NCBI RefSeq assembly: GCF_049331405.1
Contig: NZ_CP186274.1
Location: 3,534,001-3,598,000, forward strand
Direction: 5' to 3'
DNA: 64,000 bases
Source: PoT sp049331405
Lineage (GTDB): Bacteria; Planctomycetota; Planctomycetia; Isosphaerales; Isosphaeraceae
The translations under genes were made by a program, and so were the position numbers. The stretch's first letter is position 1, and every line of letters starts with the position of its first letter. The notes beneath the pieces were generated by a model. That model made no database searches. It saw only the letters and a list, made by a program, of their open reading frames with translations, and was not told the origin of the DNA. Shown piece by piece: positions 37,272 through 45,359 of the stretch.

Positions 37272-37299
37272 CCCCGTCGGAATATCGATCCCGATGGGG
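37272..37299 (-). terminator. Rho-independent terminator of the emr-like operon
   Basis: CCCCGTCGG (37272-37280) pairs with CCGATGGGG (37291-37299), a 9-bp stem with one G.T pair. On the minus strand it is directly followed by TTTTT, at 126 bases after the EmrB-like stop. It fits the end of the emr-like transcript, leaving the BON gene as a separate unit. Confidence 0.75.
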
Positions 37300-37424
37300 C
37301 GGCCGACGACCGAACCGACGGCGATCGCCCCGCCGGTTGGTCGCACACGCGACGGACCTTACGTCGATCCCGAGAATCCGTCAAGGCGAACCGGCAAAGG
37401 CTTGCACAGCCCGAGGCCCGGCAG

Positions 37425-39026
37425 TCAATGGACGCTGACCTCATCGCCGGCCACGGATCTTTTCATGAACAATACCAGGGGGATCGAGAGGGCCATCATG
37501 ACCCAGAAGATCCAGAAGACGTCGAGGTAGGCGAGGACTCTCGACTGCTCGTGGACCATCTGCGAGATCATCGCATAGGCATCCTGACGGCCTACGTCCG
37601 AAGTGACACCGCCGCGGACCTGGCGCAAGGCCGACAACTGCCGGACCATCTCCTCCACCTTCGGATTCGTCGCACGAATGTGCTCGACGAGCCGGCTCTG
37701 GTGGAACTGGCTCCGACGATCGACCATGGTCGTGGCGATCGCGATCCCGAGGCTCCCCCCTTCATTTCGGAGCAGGTTGAACAGGCCCGTGGCGTTATTC
37801 GTCTGATCCTTGGACAGATAGAGATAGGCCGAGTTGTTCAAGGGGACGAACAGCAACCCGACCCCGAGCATCTGAAGGCACCTCGGGGCTAGCAAGGCAT
37901 AAGGCGATGCAAAGAGGTTGAGGTGAGCCGTCCAGTAACTCGACACCGCGACGATCAAGAGCCCGATGGGGATGAGGTATCGGGCATCGACTTTCTTCCC
38001 GAGCAGGAAGCCGACGATCGGCATCATCGCCATCGTGAAGAATGCCGACGGCGAGAGGATCAGGCCTGCGCGGGTGGCGTCGTATCCCATCAATTCCTGG
38101 AGCATCTGCGGCAGGTTGGCGTTGCTGCCGTACAAGACCGCGAAAGTCAGGAATATGAGGATGCCGCTGATGAGGAAATTGCGTTCTCCGAGGAGTCGCA
38201 GGTTGATGATGGGGTTGGGATGCCGCAACTCCCAGATGACGAGCAGAATCAGGGCGACGACCGTGACGATCGTGGCCGTGAGGATCATGTCGGACCCGAA
38301 CCAGTCTTTCTCCTGCCCCTTGGCGTAGATCACCTCGAGCGAGCCGAAGCCCAGGGCGACCAGGCCGAGCCCGATCCCGTCGATTTTCGGAGGATTTGCG
38401 CGGTTGGCGCGTCGGGCCGCGTCCATCTCAGGCGGATCCTTCACGACGATGTTCGTCAGAAAGAGCGAGAGGATTCCGATCGGTATGTTGATATAAAAGA
38501 TCCAGCGCCAGGAATAATTGTCGGTGATCCACCCGCCCAGCGTGGGACCCAGGATCGGCGCGACGACCACTGCGACGCCATAAATCGCCATGGCCATCCC
38601 GCGCTGCTGCGCCGGGAAGGTGTCGACCAGGATGCCTTGCTCGGAAGGCTGCAAGCCGCCGCCGCCGATCCCCTGGAGGATGCGGAAGAAGATGAGCAGC
38701 TCGAGATTCGGGGCGGCTCCGCAGAGGGCCGAGCTCACCGTGAACAGGAAGACGCAACTCATGTAGTAGCGCTTCCGGCCTACGAGCCCGATGAGCCATC
38801 CAGACGCGGGCAGGACGACCGCGTTGGCGACGAGGTAGCTCGTGAGCACCCAGGTGCTCTGGCTCCGACCCGCCCCGAGTCCGCCGGCGATATGGGGAAG
38901 CGCGACGTTCGCGATCGACGTGTCGAGCACTTCCATGAAGGTGGCGAGCGTCACCGTGAGCGCGATGAACCACGGATTGATGGTTCGCGTCGCGTTTGCG
39001 CCCGCGTTCGCGGTCATCGAGGCCAT
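37425..39026 (-). CDS. DHA2-family MFS multidrug transporter (EmrB-like)
   Basis: 533 residues with about 14 transmembrane helices, the DHA2 type. Motifs include MEVLDTSIANVALPHIAG in helix 1, the motif-A-like GRKRYYM, the motif-C-like segment GPTLGGWITDNYSWRWIFYINIPIGI and the helix-4 segment FFRILQGIGGGGLQPSEQ. It uses the proton gradient to expel drugs or other toxic compounds through an EmrA-type adaptor and an outer-membrane channel. Its first 13 bases overlap the end of the HlyD-family gene. The substrate cannot be inferred. Confidence 0.93.
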   Translation of the reverse strand: MASMTANAGANATRTINPWFIALTVTLATFMEVLDTSIANVALPHIAGGLGAGRSQSTWVLTSYLVANAVVLPASGWLIGLVGRKRYYMSCVFLFTVSSALCGAAPNLELLIFFRILQGIGGGGLQPSEQGILVDTFPAQQRGMAMAIYGVAVVVAPILGPTLGGWITDNYSWRWIFYINIPIGILSLFLTNIVVKDPPEMDAARRANRANPPKIDGIGLGLVALGFGSLEVIYAKGQEKDWFGSDMILTATIVTVVALILLVIWELRHPNPIINLRLLGERNFLISGILIFLTFAVLYGSNANLPQMLQELMGYDATRAGLILSPSAFFTMAMMPIVGFLLGKKVDARYLIPIGLLIVAVSSYWTAHLNLFASPYALLAPRCLQMLGVGLLFVPLNNSAYLYLSKDQTNNATGLFNLLRNEGGSLGIAIATTMVDRRSQFHQSRLVEHIRATNPKVEEMVRQLSALRQVRGGVTSDVGRQDAYAMISQMVHEQSRVLAYLDVFWIFWVMMALSIPLVLFMKRSVAGDEVSVH

Positions 39027-40669
39027 GTGGTATCCCGTTGGCCATCCAGCCGGGCCTGTCGACCCACGCTCGCGGGGCCAGCTCCGAGGTCCGGTAGCGC
39101 GTTCTGCCCATCCACTCGAAGTCGCTTGCCCGCGTTGGGTCCCGTGGGACGATCTTTGATCCGGACGTGAGGGACCACCGAGAGCCCGGCGAATAAGGGC
39201 GTATCCTTGGGATTGGGCTGCGTCAGCTCGATGCGAATGGGCAGTCGTTGCACCACCTTGACGTAGTTCCCGGTCGCGTTTTCCGGGGGCAGAAGGGACG
39301 AAGCAAGGCCCGTCCCCGAGCGGAATCCCGCGACGCGACCTCGGAAGATGTGGCGCGGGTAAGCATCCACAAACAGTTCGACAGGTTGGCCGATGCGAAT
39401 ATCTTTGAGCTGGGTTTCCTTGAAGTTCGCGTCGATCCAGACATAATCCGGTCGGACCGAGAGCAAGCTCTGCCCCGGCTCGACCCGGTTGCCGGGATGG
39501 ACCGAGCGATCCTCGACGTAGCCCGAGATTTCGGAGCGTACCTCCGTGTATCGCAATTTCCTCCTGGCATCATCGAGTTGCCGCTGCGACTGGGTGACCG
39601 AGGCCCTGGCCACCTGGACCGCCGGGGCCTTCTCGACGAGTATGGCCTGGGCCTCCTCGATTCCCCGGCTCGAGTCGAGCCCGATCAGCTTCTCATAAGC
39701 GGCGCCTTGTTCGAGGTCCTGCGAGTCGAACGCGATTCCGACCTGTGCCAGAGCCGACGAGATCTCCGACACGGCCGACTGGACGGTCGACTGCTTCTGT
39801 TCGAGGTCCTTGGGAAGGTCGAGAGGGTTCTGCGTATTAGGCAGCAGACCCAATGAGACGCGCGTTTCCTGGATTGCCGCCCAGGCCTCTTTGACCTGCT
39901 CCCTGGCGACGTCGAGCGTATTGTTGCGCTGGTCGAGTTCCGACTGCGATGCCGACCCCTTGCCGACGAGATTCGCGAGGCGTTGATGATCGACCTCGGC
40001 CAGGCGGAGGCTCGATTCACGCGCCCGGAGCGTCGCCACCTCGGCCTGCAACGCGGCGACCTGGCGACGGAGTTGCTCTTGCGCATTCTTGCGGCGGAAG
40101 AAGTTGCCCCGGGCCTGCGCGAGCTGAGACTTCACCTGCGCGTGGGCGTCGGCCAGCCTCGAGCGGCTCACTTGCACGGTCGCCTCGGCCTGGGCGACGG
40201 CGATCTCATAGGGCTCGGGGTCGAGCTTGAAGAGGAGCGTCCCCGGCTCGACGCGGTCGTTCTGGTCGACGAACACGCCCGTCACGAGTCCTTCGATGCG
40301 GGGGCTTACATTGGTGAGGTGGCTGGAGACGAAGGCGTCGTCGGTGGAGACCGTGTCGAGGGCCTCGCGGATCATCGGCCAGGAATATCTGCCGACCACG
40401 GCCAAGATGGAGATGACTGCAACTGATATTAATACGATTTTGATCCGACGACGTGATTTCTTCTTCGGCTTGGGGTTGGCTGGATGCCCCTGGTCGGAGA
40501 GGCGGGTGCCGCTCGGATCCATCACGACCTGGGAGTCGACCGGACGATCCACGGGCTCCCCGGCCGCATAGATCGGGCCGTCCGGCGGCGATATCGGCCA
40601 CGCGCCGTCGGAGATTTGACTCGTGGCCGTGGTCGAATAACCGTCCGACGCAAAACTCGATGTTGCCAT
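39014..40669 (-). CDS. HlyD/EmrA-family membrane-fusion protein
   Basis: 551 residues. A disordered N-terminus ends in a basic run and one transmembrane helix (residues 77-95, KIVLISVAVISILAVVGRY). The lipoyl half-motif SPRIEGLVTGVFVDQNDRVEPGTLLFKLD and its partner (SEISGYVEDRSVHPGNRVEPGQSLLSV) flank a long coiled-coil hairpin (residues about 150-350), then a beta-barrel region (VWIDANFKETQLKDIRIGQPVELFVDAY). This is the EmrA type adaptor linking an MFS pump to TolC. It is longer than E. coli EmrA mainly in the N-terminal extension and the hairpin. First gene of the emr-like operon. Confidence 0.92.
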   Translation of the reverse strand: MATSSFASDGYSTTATSQISDGAWPISPPDGPIYAAGEPVDRPVDSQVVMDPSGTRLSDQGHPANPKPKKKSRRRIKIVLISVAVISILAVVGRYSWPMIREALDTVSTDDAFVSSHLTNVSPRIEGLVTGVFVDQNDRVEPGTLLFKLDPEPYEIAVAQAEATVQVSRSRLADAHAQVKSQLAQARGNFFRRKNAQEQLRRQVAALQAEVATLRARESSLRLAEVDHQRLANLVGKGSASQSELDQRNNTLDVAREQVKEAWAAIQETRVSLGLLPNTQNPLDLPKDLEQKQSTVQSAVSEISSALAQVGIAFDSQDLEQGAAYEKLIGLDSSRGIEEAQAILVEKAPAVQVARASVTQSQRQLDDARRKLRYTEVRSEISGYVEDRSVHPGNRVEPGQSLLSVRPDYVWIDANFKETQLKDIRIGQPVELFVDAYPRHIFRGRVAGFRSGTGLASSLLPPENATGNYVKVVQRLPIRIELTQPNPKDTPLFAGLSVVPHVRIKDRPTGPNAGKRLRVDGQNALPDLGAGPASVGRQARLDGQRDTTWPR

Positions 40670-40871
40670 CAGATCTCTCGCTTGCGAGGAGTCGTGCGCG
40701 AACCCGACTCACCCACAGAGATATGGGCTCGATTGGGATGAAACAACCGCCCTCGGTCAGGAGAGGGTTTATTAGCAGGAAGTGCAAACCTGATGCCGTT
40801 TCGAGGGATGCCGCGGGATATGGACAGGAAGGAAGATGATGACTTCTGGGAATCAAGCGGGCGAAGGGAGC

Positions 40872-40902
40872 GGGTGCGGATCGATCTGTCGTGTCCGCAC
40901 CC
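40872..40902 (-). terminator. Stem-loop after the Tat-exported isomerase-like gene
   Basis: GGGTGCGGA (40872-40880) pairs perfectly with TCCGCACCC (40894-40902), loop 13 bases, 31 bases past the stop of the minus-strand gene at 40934. It separates that gene from the emr-like operon. No T-tract. Confidence 0.55.
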
Positions 40903-40933
40903 TCGAAGCCAAGAGATCGAAATGTCGGAGGGT

Positions 40934-41839
40934 TTAGCTGATCAGGCTTCGCAATGTTTTGATGTGGCCCGGGATCGCCTTGATCGGATCTTCGGCAGCC
41001 TCGTACTCGAGGACGACGTAACCGGAGTAGCGGGCGTCGCGCAGGATCGAGACGACCTTGGAGAGGTCGGCTAGTTCCTTCGGCTTGCCTTGCCGGCTGA
41101 TCTCGGTCTTCACCTGCACGTTGACGGCGTAGGGGGCCAGCTCGGCGAGGTCGGCATAAGGGTCGGCGCCGTGGAAGTTGCCGGTGTCGAGGTTGACCCC
41201 GAAGTTCGGCGCGTCGACGGCCTTGACGAGTTTCAGGAGCTGGGCGGGGGTCGCGGTGATCCCGCCGTGATTCTCGAGGGCCAGGGTCACGCCCTTCTCG
41301 GCCGCGTAGGGGAGCGATGCCTTGATGCCGTCGATCGCGCGATCGACGGCCTTCGCCTCGTCGTCTCCCTTGGCGATGTTACCGGCGAAGATCCGGATGA
41401 CCGGGGCATCGAGCTCGGCCGCGCGGTCGACCCAGGTGCGGACGAGGGCGAGATTCTTCTCGCGTTCGGGGCCGTCGGGGAGGCAGAAGTTGTTGCCGAC
41501 GGAGGTCCCCGAGATGTCGAGGCCGAGCTTGAACGCGTGCTGCTTGAGCCGGTGCAGGTCGTCGGTCGTAACGTCGGCCGGGAAGTAGTACGACGTCAAC
41601 TCCACGCCATCGAGGCCGAGGTCGGCCGCGAGCTCGACGAAGTCGAAGAGGTTCATCTTCGGGGGCTTCTTGCCCTGGAGCTGGTCGCGGAACGAGTAGG
41701 CGGCGAGGCTCAGCTTGAGGTGGCTCGGCCTGACTCGCCCGATCGGCTCGATTGCCCGCCCGACTCGGGGCAGGAGCCAGGGGCTGGAGGCTGCGGCGAT
41801 GGTTGCGGTGCGGAGGAAGGCGCGACGCGTCGAAGACAT
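40934..41839 (-). CDS. Tat-exported sugar phosphate isomerase/epimerase-like protein
   Basis: 301 residues from ATG 41839; a start at 41869 would add 10 residues. A Tat signal is clear (MSSTRRAFLRTATIAAASSPWLL). The rest is an AP-endonuclease-2-type TIM barrel: LAADLGLDGVELTSYYFP, VTLALENHGGITATPAQLLKLVKAV, NFGVNLDTGNF and YSGYVVLEYEAAEDP. E and D/H residues in these blocks are the usual metal ligands. Exported members are abundant in planctomycetes and may act on sugars, but none of the catalytic roles is shown. It resembles, but is not close to, the gene at 60536. Confidence 0.82.
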   Translation of the reverse strand: MSSTRRAFLRTATIAAASSPWLLPRVGRAIEPIGRVRPSHLKLSLAAYSFRDQLQGKKPPKMNLFDFVELAADLGLDGVELTSYYFPADVTTDDLHRLKQHAFKLGLDISGTSVGNNFCLPDGPEREKNLALVRTWVDRAAELDAPVIRIFAGNIAKGDDEAKAVDRAIDGIKASLPYAAEKGVTLALENHGGITATPAQLLKLVKAVDAPNFGVNLDTGNFHGADPYADLAELAPYAVNVQVKTEISRQGKPKELADLSKVVSILRDARYSGYVVLEYEAAEDPIKAIPGHIKTLRSLIS

Positions 41840-41953
41840 CGTGTGGGTTCCCACCATCTTGGTTGTCAAGCCGTCAGGAATGGCCTCGACCCGGCATCTT
41901 AGCGCATCGGTCCGGGTTCCGCCACAGAGCGATTGCCTCCGATTCGAATGCCA

Positions 41954-41989
41954 ATCGGCCCGGCCTGCACGCTGGCAGCCCGGGCCGAT
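41954..41989 (-). terminator. Stem-loop after der
   Basis: ATCGGCCCGG (41954-41963) pairs perfectly with CCGGGCCGAT (41980-41989), a 10-bp GC-rich stem with a 16-base loop, 36 bases after the der stop on the minus strand. No T-run follows. Confidence 0.6.
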
Positions 41990-42025
41990 CGTTAGGTTGA
42001 CTGGGAGAATGGTGCGGTCGGAGCG

Positions 42026-43537
42026 TCAGTCGTCGAGCTCGGAGAGGAGCTCGTTCAACTCGCGGTCCATATGAGCATAGTTGGGAGCGATCTCGCTGGT
42101 CGAGCTCAAGCGCGAAGGCATCTCGACGAGGTCAGCGAAGGGATTCACCTCGACCTCAGGCTCGCGTCGCGAGCTGGTCCCGTTGCGCTCGGTCTGAGTG
42201 CGGGATCGCAGGTAGAGCTTGATGGGGATGTCGTGGAACGGGAGTTTCTCCCGGAACGAGTTGAGCAAGTAGCGCTGGTACGTCGCGTCGAAGAGGGACG
42301 CACTGTTGACGAAGAGGACGATCGTCGGCGGCCCCGAGCTGACCTGCGTGGCGTAGTAGATGCGAGCGTTGCGGCCATCGCGGGCGGCCGGGGGATGGGC
42401 ATCGACAGTCTCGCGGAGCACCCGGTTCATGGTGCCGGTGCTGATGCGCTTCTGGGCCTGCTTGTGCATCGACTGCGACAGGTTCAGAAGCGCCTTGACG
42501 TTCCTGCCGGTCTTGGCCGTGATGAACGCGAGCGGCATGTATGACATCGAGCGGAAGGCGTGCTGCACGATGTGGGCATACTTGCCCATCATCCCCTGGA
42601 GGGCCCCCTCGGCGTCGTGGGTCATCAGGTCCCACTTGTTCACCACGAAGATGCAGGGCTTGTACTGCTTGGCGATGTAGTCCGCCATCTGCTTGTCGAG
42701 CCGGCTGATCCCCTGGGTCGGGTCGAGGAAGAGCAGGACGACGTCGGCCCGGCGGATCGAGCGCTCGGCACGGTGGACCGAGTAGAAGTCGAGGTTGTCG
42801 CGGATCTTGGCCTTCCGCTTGACGCCGGCCGTGTCGATGGCGATGAACGGGAGGCCGTCGAGCTCGAAGCGGACGTCGACCGAGTCTCGCGTCGTGCCGG
42901 GGATCTCGGAGACGATCATCCGCTCGGCCTGGGAGAGCGTGTTGATGAACGTCGACTTGCCCGTGTTGGGACGCCCCACTACGGCAATCTTCATCGCCGA
43001 GTCGTTCGGCTTGTGGGTATCTCCCTTGGGCAGACGTTCCTCGATCAGGCTCTGCAGCAGCTTCTTGTTGCGGTTCTGCTGGGTCGAGACGGCGACGGGC
43101 TTCCCTCGCCCGAGCTTGTAGAACTCACCCCCGCGGTGGTCGAACTCCGGCGTGTCCGCCTTGTTCATGACGAGGATGACGGGCGTGTGCAGGTAGCGCA
43201 GGCGCTGGGCGACCTCCTGGTCGAGCGGCATCAATCCGTCGCGGATGTCCACGACGAAGAGGATGACGTCCGCCTCGGTCAGCGCGGTGTCAATCTGGCG
43301 GTCGACGTGGTCGGACAGGTCGTCGCGATCCACCATTCCAATGCCGCCGGTATCGATGATTTCGAAAAAGTGCGCATCTTCTTCATCGTCGCCGATCTGG
43401 GCCAGGGCCCCGACCCGGTCGCGCGTGACGCCCGAGATGTCGTCGACGATCGCGATCCTTCGGCCTGATATCCAGTTCAGGAGCGACGATTTGCCAACGT
43501 TGGGTCGGCCAACGATGACCACTTTGGGCATAGGCAT
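42026..43537 (-). CDS. der: Ribosome biogenesis GTPase Der (EngA)
   Basis: 503 residues from ATG 43537 (another Met two codons on, 43531); a longer frame from 43699 does not match the family. Two tandem Era-like GTPase domains: first with G1 GRPNVGKSS (10-18), DTGG 62-65, NKAD 125-128; second with G1 GRPNTGKST (188-196), DTAG 235-238 and NKWD. A KH-like domain follows, ending about residue 445 (FHDIPIKLYLRSRTQ). Der is needed for 50S ribosome assembly. A tail of about 55 residues (ERNGTSSRREPEVEVNPFADLVEMP... to LLSELDD) goes beyond the usual end, acidic and probably disordered. Transcribed alone on the minus strand. Confidence 0.96.
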   Translation of the reverse strand: MPMPKVVIVGRPNVGKSSLLNWISGRRIAIVDDISGVTRDRVGALAQIGDDEEDAHFFEIIDTGGIGMVDRDDLSDHVDRQIDTALTEADVILFVVDIRDGLMPLDQEVAQRLRYLHTPVILVMNKADTPEFDHRGGEFYKLGRGKPVAVSTQQNRNKKLLQSLIEERLPKGDTHKPNDSAMKIAVVGRPNTGKSTFINTLSQAERMIVSEIPGTTRDSVDVRFELDGLPFIAIDTAGVKRKAKIRDNLDFYSVHRAERSIRRADVVLLFLDPTQGISRLDKQMADYIAKQYKPCIFVVNKWDLMTHDAEGALQGMMGKYAHIVQHAFRSMSYMPLAFITAKTGRNVKALLNLSQSMHKQAQKRISTGTMNRVLRETVDAHPPAARDGRNARIYYATQVSSGPPTIVLFVNSASLFDATYQRYLLNSFREKLPFHDIPIKLYLRSRTQTERNGTSSRREPEVEVNPFADLVEMPSRLSSTSEIAPNYAHMDRELNELLSELDD

Positions 43538-44166
43538 GGGTGCACGACTACCTTTCGCCAACCGCCTTGGCCAGGCCCGCGGTCCTCGGACGCACGGAAT
43601 GAATAAGAAGATTAATGATGCCTGGTGGCCTCGGCCTCGCCTTGACGTTCTGCGATCGAACTGCAGCCCTGCACCATGACCCTCAATTATAGGAAACACC
43701 AGGCTCCCGACAAATTCGGATTCGAACTTTCAACGGCCGGAATCGAGAAAAAAAGAGGTCCATTGACGTCCTAAGGTCATTCTCACGCCCAAATCGCGGC
43801 AAGTCCTACGACCGAACGGCTCGGAACGTTCGGTAAAATCTCGCGAGATGCGCCTTGCTATCTTCTTTTCGATACGGGATCTGCAATATTCTTCGAAAGC
43901 CTAGTCCGGCATCCACATTGACATGCTTGCGTGTGATCTATCATGTTCTTGTGAATTAAGCAGGATCAGGCACAGCATTACGACGGTCTAGTGCGTGGAT
44001 AACGCGAGAATAGGTAACGAGTGCGCGGACTCGGAAAAATGAAGACGCGCGGAATTGCCCTCCGTGGGGGATTCCGTGACGAGGTAAGATCGAGGCTAAC
44101 GAGATCGAATCGGGCGCGGCTGGAGGTCCACTGGTTCGCGCCTGAGACCTAGACAGGTCCTGGTCA
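43538..44166. other. Long divergent intergenic region
   Basis: 629 bases between der (minus) and the first paralogous membrane protein (plus), the longest gap in the window. It is more AT-rich than the genes. Contents: an inverted repeat at 43811-43834 and a possible plus-strand promoter, TTGACA (43918-43923) with TATCAT (43939-43944), although the 15-base spacer is short. I see no gene; open frames here are low-complexity or are antisense to the neighbouring gene. Confidence 0.45.
43811..43834. repeat. Inverted repeat upstream of der
   Basis: ACCGAACG (43811-43818) and CGTTCGGT (43827-43834) are perfect 8-base inverted repeats, 8 bases apart. It could be a dimeric regulator site or a hairpin in either divergent leader. 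Confidence 0.4.
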
Positions 44167-44694
44167 ATGACGACGGAACGAGTCGAGTCGGGTGCGGGTT
44201 TCAGCGTCCTCGATGGGGTCGCCATGATTCTGGGGGCGGCGGTGGCCGCGGTCCACATTCGCGGGGTGATCCGGGAGGAGATGACGGGGCTGGTCCTCAT
44301 CGTCATCTGGGGGACGTTCGCCTGGGTGGCCCTGACGGCCTCGGGCCCATTCCTCCTGCTCGTCCGCGGGTTCGCGCGGCCGGTATCCGGCTATCCCAGG
44401 GTAGGGGATGTCCTCTGGGCCTTACTCGGCTTACCCTGGTTGGCGACGTCGGTCCTGCGCTCGATGTTTCCCCGGGTCGGCCCCGAGCGATTCGACTTCA
44501 TCAGCGCGGCCTTGAGCATCGGGATCGCATCGGTCTGTTTCATCAGCCTGGGCACGATCTGGACGACCTGGGTCATGGTCCCGCCCGACCAGGCGTCTAA
44601 GACGGCCTTAACACCCTGGACGAATCGCCTGGGCTTCATCCTCGCAGTTGCCTGGCCGGTCCAGTGCGGAGTCGGCATGGTCGTGGTGGGCTGA
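44167..44694 (+). CDS. Membrane protein, paralogue 1 of a tandem pair
   Basis: 175 residues with about four transmembrane helices (SVLDGVAMILGAAVAAVHI, LVLIVIWGTFAWVALTASGPFLLLV, VGDVLWALLGLPWLATSVL and a long C-terminal pair ISAALSIGIASVCFISLGTI/LGFILAVAWPVQCGVGMVVVG). The same length, helix positions and pieces such as a Trp before SGP then LLxxR recur in the next gene, so the two look like diverged duplicates. No domain family is recognised. A CAGGTCC sequence lies upstream of the ATG. The two genes are separated by 36 bases and are probably one transcript. Confidence 0.6.
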   Translation: MTTERVESGAGFSVLDGVAMILGAAVAAVHIRGVIREEMTGLVLIVIWGTFAWVALTASGPFLLLVRGFARPVSGYPRVGDVLWALLGLPWLATSVLRSMFPRVGPERFDFISAALSIGIASVCFISLGTIWTTWVMVPPDQASKTALTPWTNRLGFILAVAWPVQCGVGMVVVG

Positions 44695-44730
44695 AGCTTC
44701 TGGGCGACGAGGCCTTTTCCAAGGAACGCC

Positions 44731-45258
44731 ATGAATCCGGGGACCAATCGGAGGACGTTCCACCTCCTCGACCTCGTGGGGCTCGTCGTAGGATACAGCC
44801 TGGCGTCCTTGCTCGCCCGCGCCGTCTGGAGGTCGTCCGATACCGATGATGGGATCGGCCTGATCCTCCTGGGGATTGCCTACCTCTGGACGGGCTTTGC
44901 GATGAGCGGCCCCATTTTGCTCACGAAGCGGCCGAGCCCATCGAGCGGCGATGAACCGGGAGCCGTCCCCCATCCTCGATCCTGGGCCGAAACGGCCTGG
45001 CTCATCATCGGGTTCTACTGGATCGGGCTCACGATCCTGATCGTGCCGGTGCGGTTGCACCAGTCCAGGATCCTCAATTCGGTCTTCCTGGGGCTCTTTC
45101 CGATCGTGGGGGCGCTCTTCATTAGGTTTTTCGGGACCAAGCCGGCAAGCCTCATGAATGCGGCGCATCCTTGGACTCACCACGCCGCGGTGGGCCTTCT
45201 CTGGACCTGGCCGCTGGCCTGGATTGCCCTGATCTTGCTGGGCAAGAATCTATTGTAA
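44731..45258 (+). CDS. Membrane protein, paralogue 2 of a tandem pair
   Basis: 175 residues, with a strong AAGGAA just before the ATG. Helices: FHLLDLVGLVVGYSLASLLARAV, IGLILLGIAYLWTGFAMSGPILL, WAETAWLIIGFYWIGLTILIV and two near the C-terminus. It shares with paralogue 1 an N-terminal LD-V helix, the W-containing helix ending in SGP-LL and a C-terminal W/P-rich helix. Unlike paralogue 1 its loop at 75-95 is acidic and Pro-rich (SPSSGDEPGAVPHPR). Function unknown; nothing else is shared with characterised families by eye. Confidence 0.6.
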   Translation: MNPGTNRRTFHLLDLVGLVVGYSLASLLARAVWRSSDTDDGIGLILLGIAYLWTGFAMSGPILLTKRPSPSSGDEPGAVPHPRSWAETAWLIIGFYWIGLTILIVPVRLHQSRILNSVFLGLFPIVGALFIRFFGTKPASLMNAAHPWTHHAAVGLLWTWPLAWIALILLGKNLL

Positions 45259-45293
45259 CGCCTTATCGCTCCTGGCGTTTCGAAAAAGACGAC

Positions 45294-45331
45294 GCCCGCA
45301 GCAGTCACACCCTGAGGTGATTGCGGCGGGC
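45294..45331. terminator. Bidirectional hairpin terminator
   Basis: GCCCGC (45294-45299) pairs with GCGGGC (45326-45331), and TCAC (45305-45308) with GTGA (45317-45320), with GCA/TGC and a G.T pair between. On the minus strand the stem runs into GTCGTCTTTTTC. It separates the convergent membrane protein and PpiD-like genes. Confidence 0.65.
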
Positions 45332-45359
45332 GCCCAGTCTTCGTCGGTGAGTCGAAGGC

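Noticed and set aside
43956..44306. A minus-strand frame of 116 codons in and next to the long intergenic gap
   Set aside because: It overlaps the first paralogous membrane protein in antisense and has no recognisable feature.
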